From NCBI GenBank assembly GCA_004558305.1, contig SFDG01000082.1, positions 1 to 11,937 on the forward strand: a stretch of DNA of 11,937 nt, given 5' to 3'. The position numbers and the translations under genes are program-made. Under the pieces are notes generated by a model. That model ran no database searches. It was given only the letters and a program-made list of their open reading frames with translations, and was not told the DNA's origin. Below, in pieces: positions 6,469-11,937 of the stretch. The DNA comes from Phocaeicola plebeius. Lineage in GTDB: Bacteria > Bacteroidota > Bacteroidia > Bacteroidales > Bacteroidaceae. Positions within the stretch are counted from its first letter, which is position 1. Every line of letters begins with the position of its first letter.

Positions 6469-7494
6469 ATGCGAAAAACCATTTGTCCGTTGTGGCTGGC
6501 CGTCCTGCTGTTGTGGGTGCTGGCGGCCTGTTCGAAGTCTTCCTCGTTTCAGCTGAAAGTAGAGGGCATGGGCGATTCTCCCTTGCTGCTGGTCGGCGAT
6601 GATCCGGTGTCGAGGGTAGATACCCTTTTCCCGGAGCAAGGCAAGCTGACCTATACCTTTACTCCCGATACCCTGTATCTGTTCCGCCTGTTGACCGACA
6701 GCGGTACGGTCATTCCCTTGTTCGCCGACAAGTCCTGGCGTGTGGAACTGAAGGGAGGCCCTCGCCTCCAACTGAAAGGAGACGGACCCAACAAGGAGTA
6801 CGGACAATTTCTGGAGAGCATAGACGGGGATTCCGAAGAAGAGGCGGCAGCGAAGGCCGAGCAGTTCATCCTGGGGCATCCTCATTCCTATGTGTCGGCT
6901 TATCTTATCGACCGTTACTTTGTCCAGGTGCCGTCGCCCGATCCGGAGAAAATCAAGCAATTAGTGGAACCTTTGGGGGGCGATATCAAAGACTCCCGGA
7001 TGGTGGCCCTGGTGCTGAAGTCGCTGGCTGCCCAGCAGTCGGACAGCAAATACCTGAGCTATTACACTGCGAAAGACCGGCAGGGCCGTTCGCTGTCCTG
7101 GTCGTCGAAGGCTGACTATTCACTGACCTTGGTACAGCTATGGGCTACCTGGGACGATGCCAGCCGGCAGCGGCGCCAGGAACTCTATCGGCTGTTGAAA
7201 GAATTCCGTCCCGACGAGTTCCGGGTGGTCAATGTGTCATTGGACTATTCGTTGGACGACTGGCAGCAGGCTTGCCGGAAAGACACGACGCAATGGATGG
7301 AACTGTGCGACCGGAAAGGCTGGGAGAATGCCATCGTCAAGCAGTTCAATATCCGTCGTCTGCCCGCCAATTTCCTGGTGGACAAGAGCCGGAAGATTCT
7401 GGCCTGCGACCTGTATGGCGACGACCTGAAAGAGCAGGCACTCCGTCTCTTGGGGGAGGCCAAGGAGAAAGCGCGGAAGACCGACAAGCAATAA
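6469..7494 (+). CDS. DUF4369/TlpA-like thioredoxin-fold lipoprotein lacking the CxxC motif
   Basis: The protein has 341 residues from ATG 6469, which is preferred over an in-frame TTG at 6460 because it directly precedes a basic signal-peptide start (MRK). The lipobox is LAAC with Cys21 lipidated. Residues about 27-115 are beta-rich, like the DUF4369 domain often found N-terminal to TlpA/ResA-type thioredoxins; residues about 120-200 are helical. Residues about 215-335 look like a thioredoxin fold: LVQLWATW, an active-site helix start at 229-232, VVNVSLDYSLDDWQ, and the cis-proline loop RRLPANFLVD (Pro299). The catalytic CGPC is replaced by Asp229-Asp230-Ala231-Ser232, so disulfide chemistry is not expected. 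Other cysteines are present but not at the active-site position. A binding or scaffolding role in the periplasm is inferred. The next gene starts 21 bp later, suggesting co-transcription. No clear promoter is seen between the upstream terminator and this ATG. Confidence 0.82.
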   Translation: MRKTICPLWLAVLLLWVLAACSKSSSFQLKVEGMGDSPLLLVGDDPVSRVDTLFPEQGKLTYTFTPDTLYLFRLLTDSGTVIPLFADKSWRVELKGGPRLQLKGDGPNKEYGQFLESIDGDSEEEAAAKAEQFILGHPHSYVSAYLIDRYFVQVPSPDPEKIKQLVEPLGGDIKDSRMVALVLKSLAAQQSDSKYLSYYTAKDRQGRSLSWSSKADYSLTLVQLWATWDDASRQRRQELYRLLKEFRPDEFRVVNVSLDYSLDDWQQACRKDTTQWMELCDRKGWENAIVKQFNIRRLPANFLVDKSRKILACDLYGDDLKEQALRLLGEAKEKARKTDKQ

Positions 7495-7515
7495 TTCCTT
7501 CTTAACCTTACAGAA

Positions 7516-9063
7516 ATGCTGGTAAAACTCTATTGTGCAGCCCTTCAGGGCGTTGAAGCGACACTGGTGACCATCGAAGTAAACAGCTCGCGCGGTATCA
7601 AGTTCTTCTTGGTCGGTCTGCCCGACTCGGCGGTGAAGGAGAGTCACGAGCGCATTGTCTCCGCCCTGCAGGTGAACGGGTACAAGTTTCCCACTTGCCA
7701 GATTGTGGTGAACATGGCACCCGCGGACATCCGCAAGGAGGGGTCGGCCTACGACCTTCCTTTGGCTATCGGCATCCTGGCAGCCACGGGAGGGGTGGCA
7801 GCCGACCGCCTCGACCGCTATCTCCTTATCGGAGAACTGAGCCTCGACGGAACGTTGCAGCCCATCAAGGGAGCCTTGCCCATCGCCATCGCGGCCCGTG
7901 CCCAGGGGTTTGAGGGCATGATTCTGCCGAAGCAGAATGCCCGCGAGGCAGCCGTCGTGAACCGTCTGCAGGTGTATGGGGTGGAGAACATCACGGAGGT
8001 GGTCGACTTCTTCAACGGACAGCGGGACCTGGAACCGACCATCGTCAATACCCGCGAAGAGTTCTACAGGAACCAGACCGATTTCCCCTTCGACTTTGCC
8101 GATGTGAAGGGACAGGAGAATGTGAAGCGGGCCTTCGAAGTGGCGGCTGCAGGAGGGCATAACATCATCCTAATCGGGGCTCCCGGCAGTGGAAAATCCA
8201 TGATGGCCAAACGCCTGCCGGGCATTCTTCCTCCGCTCACACTCAACGAAAGCCTGGAGACGACCAAGATTCATTCGGTGGCCGGGAAGCTGGGCATGAA
8301 TGACTCGCTGATTGCCGTCCGGCCGTTCCGCAGTCCGCACCATACCATTTCGCAGGTAGCGATGGTGGGAGGGGGAGCCAATCCTCAGCCGGGAGAAATC
8401 AGTCTGGCTCACCACGGCGTACTCTTTCTCGACGAGTTGCCCGAGTTTTCCCGGTCGGTACTCGAAGTCCTCCGCCAGCCGTTGGAAGACCGGCACATCA
8501 CCATTTCCCGTGCCAAGTATTCCCTGGACTATCCGGCCAGCTTCATGCTGGTGGCTTCCATGAACCCTTGTCCTTGCGGCTACTACAATCATCCCACCCG
8601 TCCCTGTGTCTGCGCGCCCGGTCAGGTACAGCGTTACCTGAACAAGATTTCCGGTCCCTTGCTCGACCGCATCGACATCCAGTGCGAGATTGTCCCCGTC
8701 CCGTTCGAGCAGATGTCCGACCGGACACCCGGTGAGTCCAGTGCGGCCATCCGCGAACGGGTCATCCGGGCCCGAAAGCTCCAGGAAGCGCGGTTCGCCG
8801 GCACCTCCGGTGTGTATTGCAACGCGCAGATGACGTCGCGCCAGCTCCAGCTGTATGCGCAGCCTGACGAGGCCGGACTTCAGCTCCTCAAGGCAGCCAT
8901 GCTCCGCCTCAACCTGTCCGCCCGTGCCTACGACCGTATCCTGAAGGTCTCCCGTACCATAGCCGACCTGGAAGGAAGCGAGCGGATACAGCCCCACCAC
9001 CTGGCCGAAGCCATCAGCTACCGCAGCCTCGACCGGGGCGACTGGGCGGATCGGGGAATATGA
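7516..9063 (+). CDS. comM: ComM/YifB-family Mg-chelatase-like AAA+ ATPase
   Basis: The protein has 515 residues, close to the usual length of about 505-515. The N-terminal domain (about 1-170) has the family pattern, including FFLVGLPDSAVKESHERI and VNMAPADIRKEGSAYDLPLA, and resembles a Lon-protease-type fold. The AAA+ domain has Walker A GAPGSGKS (221-228) and Walker B VLFLDE (Asp306-Glu307). A zinc-finger-like loop has CPC (352-354) and CVC (364-366) inside NPCPCGYYNHP. The end (about 420-510) is the Mg-chelatase C-terminal helical domain with SARAYDRILKVSRTIADLEG. ComM of Vibrio and Haemophilus is a hexameric helicase that promotes branch migration during natural transformation; YifB is the E. 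coli name. The family is widespread, also in bacteria not known to be transformable, so its role here may be general recombination. It follows the thioredoxin-like gene by 21 bp and is followed by a separate promoter. Confidence 0.96.
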   Translation: MLVKLYCAALQGVEATLVTIEVNSSRGIKFFLVGLPDSAVKESHERIVSALQVNGYKFPTCQIVVNMAPADIRKEGSAYDLPLAIGILAATGGVAADRLDRYLLIGELSLDGTLQPIKGALPIAIAARAQGFEGMILPKQNAREAAVVNRLQVYGVENITEVVDFFNGQRDLEPTIVNTREEFYRNQTDFPFDFADVKGQENVKRAFEVAAAGGHNIILIGAPGSGKSMMAKRLPGILPPLTLNESLETTKIHSVAGKLGMNDSLIAVRPFRSPHHTISQVAMVGGGANPQPGEISLAHHGVLFLDELPEFSRSVLEVLRQPLEDRHITISRAKYSLDYPASFMLVASMNPCPCGYYNHPTRPCVCAPGQVQRYLNKISGPLLDRIDIQCEIVPVPFEQMSDRTPGESSAAIRERVIRARKLQEARFAGTSGVYCNAQMTSRQLQLYAQPDEAGLQLLKAAMLRLNLSARAYDRILKVSRTIADLEGSERIQPHHLAEAISYRSLDRGDWADRGI

Positions 9064-9110
9064 ACCTGCAAAAAGTGAGGGTATTTTCTCGCTGATCGGA
9101 TTCTTTGTGT

Positions 9111-9118
9111 TATCTTTG
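9111..9118 (+). promoter_or_regulatory. Promoter -7 box of the kinase-like gene
   Basis: TATCTTTG matches the Bacteroides -7 consensus exactly, 24 bp before the ATG at 9142 and 47 bp after the comM stop codon. At the -33 distance only a T-rich stretch (TTTTC, 9084-9088) is seen, spaced slightly too far. It indicates that the kinase-like gene has its own start, apart from comM. Confidence 0.7.
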
Positions 9119-9141
9119 CAGAAACAGCTAAAACAACCCGT

Positions 9142-10653
9142 ATGATGAAAAAGAATCTCAGCATTGTCATTGCCTTGCTGTGCTGCCTGTATGGAGGAGC
9201 CTTACAGGCACAGAACCAGGCAGAACCGTTTATGAAGCAGGCGCAGGAGGCTCTTGCCAAAAAAGAATATACCCAGGCCCGAAGTGGGTTCATGCAGGCC
9301 TACAGGGCCTTTTCGGCCGGTGCCCAGTACGAGAAGGCCACCGAATGCGGTGTGCAGGCGGCAGCCCTGTACTACCGGGAGAACTTCTACAAGGAGGCGT
9401 TCGACCTGTTGAGGGAGGTAGACCAGCTGATTGCTGCCTGCGAGCAGGCTACCCGAAAGAATCGTCCCGACCTGCGGTATGCCACCGTGAAGGAGCGGCT
9501 GCGCATCTATACCCGCCTCAAGCAGGCACCGCGTGCCCAGGATCAGCTGGCCCGGCTGGAGGGACTGGCCAAGGCTGCGCAGGCGGACTCGTTGCAGCAG
9601 GACCTGCTGTACACGCAGGCCAGTCTGTACTATACGTTCGGCAGGGACGAAGAGGGAGATGCCACCGTCCATCGCCTGATCGGTCAATACAAAGCGTCCA
9701 AGCAATACGACAAGATCCTGCAATGCTGCCGCACGCTGATTGAGGTGGCGGGCAAAAGCGGCAATGCCACGCTGATGTCGCGTACCTACGAACAATACAT
9801 CGCCTGGAAAGATTCCGTCGGGGCCATGAAGAAGCAGGACGAACTGGCGGCTCTCCGCCGGGAATGCGTGACGAAGCAGGTCACCATCAACCAGAAGGAA
9901 CAGTCCTTGAAGGGACGGCAGTATATCATCTTCGCCCTCTGTGTGCTGGCTGGTCTGCTGGCTGCCGCGCTGGTGGTGGCAGGAGTGGTACTGGTCCGTT
10001 TCGTCCTGTTGACCCGCAAGCAGAAGAAGGCCATTGCCGTGGCCAACGAGCACAATGAACTGAAGAACGGTCTCCTTCGCAATATATCGGCCCAGCTGTC
10101 GCCTACGCTGGACCAGTTAGACCCTGTCCATCCTGCTGTCCGGGCACTGAAAGCGTTCATCGCCCACATCGAAGAACTGTTTGAACAGGAGAGCCGTCTG
10201 GCCGACCCGGGCGAGCGGCAGGAGAAGAACGTGGTCACCTTGTGCGAGGACCTGGTGAAGCGGATAGAGGGCAAGACGCAAGAAGGGGTGAGCGTGGTGG
10301 TCAATGCTCCGAAACTCAGGATTGCCGTCCAGCCGGAACTGCTCGAACACGTGTTGCTCCATCTGTTGGAGAATGCGGCCATCTATACGCCGGCAGGTGG
10401 AAAAATCACGTTGGAATACAAGAAACGGGGGGCACACAGCCATCAGTTCACCGTAAGTGATACCGGCTGCGGGATTGATGTGGAGAAACGTGCCCGCCTG
10501 TTCCAGCCCTTTGCCGAGGTCAGGGACCTGACACAGGGTGACGGACTGGGCCTGCCTATCTGTGCGCTGATGGCCACCCGCATGAACGGTGCCTTGACGC
10601 TGGACGAAGGCTATACCAAGGGAGCGCGTTTCGTACTGGAGCTGCATAGCTGA
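9142..10653 (+). CDS. TPR-containing membrane protein with histidine-kinase ATPase domain but no H-box histidine
   Basis: The 503-residue protein starts at 9142 (or the adjacent ATG at 9145). It has a signal peptide ending near LQAQ (about residue 24), a helical TPR-like periplasmic region (about 25-235), a short coiled coil, and one membrane span (261-290) followed by basic LLTRKQKK. The ATPase domain of histidine kinases is well kept: N box ENAAIYTP (Glu410, Asn411), G1 box SDTGCGID (439-446), F box FQPF (454-457) and G2 box GDGLGLP (466-472). The dimerisation helix reads LLRNISAQLSPTLDQL (Asn314 onward) where kinases have NMSHEIRTPL, so the histidine is replaced by Ala317. It is therefore either a non-phosphorylating ATP-binding sensor or a kinase using another residue. 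The layout matches Bacteroidales TPR sensor kinases, which usually have a response regulator nearby; none is in this window. It has its own promoter. Confidence 0.85.
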   Translation: MMKKNLSIVIALLCCLYGGALQAQNQAEPFMKQAQEALAKKEYTQARSGFMQAYRAFSAGAQYEKATECGVQAAALYYRENFYKEAFDLLREVDQLIAACEQATRKNRPDLRYATVKERLRIYTRLKQAPRAQDQLARLEGLAKAAQADSLQQDLLYTQASLYYTFGRDEEGDATVHRLIGQYKASKQYDKILQCCRTLIEVAGKSGNATLMSRTYEQYIAWKDSVGAMKKQDELAALRRECVTKQVTINQKEQSLKGRQYIIFALCVLAGLLAAALVVAGVVLVRFVLLTRKQKKAIAVANEHNELKNGLLRNISAQLSPTLDQLDPVHPAVRALKAFIAHIEELFEQESRLADPGERQEKNVVTLCEDLVKRIEGKTQEGVSVVVNAPKLRIAVQPELLEHVLLHLLENAAIYTPAGGKITLEYKKRGAHSHQFTVSDTGCGIDVEKRARLFQPFAEVRDLTQGDGLGLPICALMATRMNGALTLDEGYTKGARFVLELHS

Positions 10654-10735
10654 TGCGGCTGCGTCATGATGGGTGAAGAGCGGGAACCATGACGGAAGAA
10701 GAGCGGTTCTTCTCCTTCTTGCTCCTGTATGGGTA

Positions 10736-10762
10736 AATCGACCGCACCTTGTCCGGTCGATT
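10736..10762. repeat. 9-bp perfect inverted repeat
   Basis: AATCGACCG (10736-10744) is the exact reverse complement of CGGTCGATT (10754-10762), with a 9-nt loop CACCTTGTC. The right arm also belongs to the direct repeat GTCCGGTCGAT, found at 10751-10761 and again at 10817-10827. It could be an operator or an RNA hairpin; no T-run follows, so a terminator is unlikely. Confidence 0.6.
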
Positions 10763-10805
10763 GATTGACAAAGGTCGGGCAGGTGATTGACAGAGGTCGG
10801 TCAGT
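10762..10805. repeat. Two tandem 22-bp repeats
   Basis: TGATTGACAAAGGTCGG followed by GCAGG (10762-10783) is repeated immediately as TGATTGACAGAGGTCGG followed by TCAGT (10784-10805), matching at 19 of 22 positions. Flanking copies of GTCCGGTCGAT sit at 10751-10761 and 10817-10827, so the whole block is built around repeated GGTCG cores. Two units with 22-bp spacing (about two helical turns) would suit a regulator binding site; this is inference only. Confidence 0.7.
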
Positions 10806-10988
10806 TGGCCGATTTCGTCCGGTCGATGTCTGGAAGCAGATAATAGGGGAAAAGGATTCTCTCTTTTGGACAGATACGTAAAGGTAGAAGTGCGTACTTC
10901 CAATGGTCATGTGGATATATGGATGAACTCAGCGGTAAAAGGGAAAGAGAATTCTGTGAAAAAGTGACGTGGAATGGCGGGAAAACCG

Positions 10989-10996
10989 TATCTTTG
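10989..10996 (+). promoter_or_regulatory. Promoter -7 box of the S66 peptidase gene
   Basis: TATCTTTG is an exact match to the Bacteroides -7 consensus. It lies 39 bp before the ATG at 11035. No TTTG is present at the -33 distance; GTGA (10964-10967) occupies that place with a 21-bp spacer, as at the promoter at 4577. The predicted leader is A-rich (GAAACAACAC before ATG) with no strong Shine-Dalgarno sequence. Confidence 0.7.
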
Positions 10997-11034
10997 CGAC
11001 CGAATTACAAAGACCCTTAGCATAGAAACAACAC

Positions 11035-11937
11035 ATGAATATCCAGTTTACCCGAATGGCACTTGTTGCCTTGTTCAGCAGCTTCATGCTGTCTGCCTGC
11101 GACCACGACGATGACCCTGTTCCCGAAGAACCCCAGCAGCCGGAGGCCGAAACACGTATTTGTCTTCGTCCGGACTATCTACAGCCCGGCGACAAGATTG
11201 CCGTCATCAGTCCTTCCTACTGGTCAGACAGTGCCAGCTTAGCCAAGGGGATGGATGGGCTCCGCGAGATGGGCTTCGAGCCGGTCCTCGCCCCCAATGC
11301 CGCCCGGAAGTACCTGGAGAAATATGCGGGGACCCCTGCCGAACGCGCAGCTGACTGGGAGTGGGCTTACCGACAGCCCGACGTGAAGGCCATCATGGCC
11401 TCCCGGGGAGGCTACGGTACCATCCAGCTGCTGCCGCTGCTGGATGCCGGACTGCTGCAGGAGCATCCCAAATGGCTGATTGGCTACAGCGACATCACCA
11501 CACTGCTCTCCTTCTCCGTTACCGCTGACGTGATGGCCATCCACGGAACGCTGCTCAGTTCGTTGAAGAATACGGGCGGAAAGAGCGAAGACGACCGGCT
11601 GCTCCGACAGCTCCTGCTGGGCGAGCTGCCCCGCTACGAATGGGAGTCCGGCGGACATCCCAACCGCACAGGGACGGCCCGGGGCATACTGGTGGGCGGC
11701 AACATGTGTACCTTTACGCCTCTCATCGGCTCGGAGTATGACTTCACCTCGAAGGGCGATATCATCCTGTTCGTAGAAGAGATCGGCGAGAATGCCCGCA
11801 ACATCGACCGCATGATGTACTCGCTGAAGATTCATGGGGTACTGTCGCGGGTGAAGGGCATTCTCGTGGGCGATTTCTATGCGTGCGGCGACGAGTTCAA
11901 GATCGGCAGCATCGAAGAGATGTTCGACAAATATACG
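11035..11937 (+). CDS. Lipoprotein peptidase S66 (LD-carboxypeptidase/MccF-like), 3' truncated
   Basis: The frame is open from ATG 11035 to the window end (301 codons), so the C-terminus is missing. The signal peptide ends in lipobox LSAC with Cys22 lipidated, followed by DHDDD and an acidic, proline-rich linker (to about residue 40). The S66 fold follows: LQPGDKIAVISPS, MASRGGYGTIQLLP, then GYSD with Ser152 as the probable nucleophile, IHGT, ILVGGNM, and FVEEIGE with Glu248 as the probable second triad residue. The third residue, a histidine near the C-terminus, would lie beyond the window. Family members are LdcA, which trims the terminal D-Ala from murein tetrapeptides, and MccF, which inactivates microcin C. 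E. coli LdcA is cytoplasmic, so a lipoprotein form implies action in the periplasm or at the surface, for example on peptidoglycan fragments. The gene has its own promoter. Confidence 0.88.
   Translation, partial: MNIQFTRMALVALFSSFMLSACDHDDDPVPEEPQQPEAETRICLRPDYLQPGDKIAVISPSYWSDSASLAKGMDGLREMGFEPVLAPNAARKYLEKYAGTPAERAADWEWAYRQPDVKAIMASRGGYGTIQLLPLLDAGLLQEHPKWLIGYSDITTLLSFSVTADVMAIHGTLLSSLKNTGGKSEDDRLLRQLLLGELPRYEWESGGHPNRTGTARGILVGGNMCTFTPLIGSEYDFTSKGDIILFVEEIGENARNIDRMMYSLKIHGVLSRVKGILVGDFYACGDEFKIGSIEEMFDKYT

Larger units (their letters stand above)
10654..11034. other. Non-coding gap of 381 bp with short repeats
   Basis: I see no convincing gene here on either strand. Just after the kinase-like stop, CGTCATG (10662-10668) can pair with CATGACG (10688-10694), and GAAGAA (10695-10700) with TTCTTC (10707-10712) around GAGCGG, followed by TCCTTCTTG. 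These may form a weak terminator. The middle (10736-10828) is packed with GGTCG-containing repeats, listed separately. From about 10830 to 10980 nothing clear is seen; the end holds a promoter and the leader of the S66 peptidase gene. Confidence 0.6.

Noticed and set aside
9104..9107. TTTG as a -33 element for the promoter at 9111
   Set aside because: It lies only 3 bp upstream of the -7 box instead of the expected 19-21 bp.
9202..10053. A 283-codon open frame on the - strand across the kinase-like gene
   Set aside because: It is a shadow of a gene with clear TPR, membrane and ATPase features; the antisense product shows no family pattern.
10611..10910. Short - strand frames of 79 and 99 codons in the gap after the kinase-like gene
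   Set aside because: They run over the repeats and the 3' end of the kinase-like gene, lack a recognisable product or promoter, and differ only in frame. Chance open frames are more likely.

Overview
The window looks like chromosomal DNA of a gut-type Bacteroidota, most likely order Bacteroidales. The evidence is a SusD/RagB-family gene with a downstream polysaccharide-utilisation cassette, many lipoprotein signal peptides, weak or absent Shine-Dalgarno sequences with A-rich leaders, and three exact copies of the Bacteroides -7 box (TATCTTTG) just upstream of genes. Coding DNA is fairly GC-rich for the group; intergenic DNA is clearly AT-richer. All eight genes lie on the + strand. The two edge genes are cut by the window: the SusD-like gene at its 5' end and the peptidase S66 gene at its 3' end.

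Region 1 (1-4299) is the distal part of a polysaccharide-utilisation locus. It holds a SusD-like glycan-binding lipoprotein (5' truncated), a small lipoprotein resembling DUF5018-type proteins, and a secreted clan GH-D (GH36/GH27-like) glycoside hydrolase. A strong hairpin terminator lies between the small lipoprotein gene and the hydrolase gene, so the enzyme may be a partly independent transcription unit. Region 2 (4300-4655) is non-coding. It carries a 14-bp tandem array that starts at the hydrolase stop codon, an imperfect inverted repeat, and the promoter and AU-rich leader of the next gene.

Region 3 (4656-6441) is a lipoprotein gene with an OmpA-like segment and TPR repeats. Its codon use suggests high expression, and it ends in a long hairpin terminator. 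Region 4 (6469-9063) is a probable two-gene unit: a DUF4369/TlpA-like lipoprotein whose CxxC redox motif is replaced by D-D-A-S, then a ComM/YifB AAA+ ATPase. Region 5 (9142-10653) is a TPR-containing membrane protein with a good histidine-kinase ATPase domain but no phospho-accepting histidine at the expected position. Region 6 (10654-11034) is a 381-bp non-coding stretch with short direct and inverted repeats and a promoter. Region 7 (11035-end) is a lipoprotein-anchored S66 (LD-carboxypeptidase/MccF-like) peptidase with an acidic stretch after the lipid cysteine that suggests surface display.

Apart from the hydrolase cassette, the genes look like ordinary Bacteroidales core and envelope genes, not one new system. 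The most notable points are two proteins that keep a fold but have lost its catalytic residues (the Cys-less thioredoxin-like lipoprotein and the His-less kinase-like protein), the possibly surface-exposed S66 peptidase, and the structured repeats in the two larger intergenic gaps.
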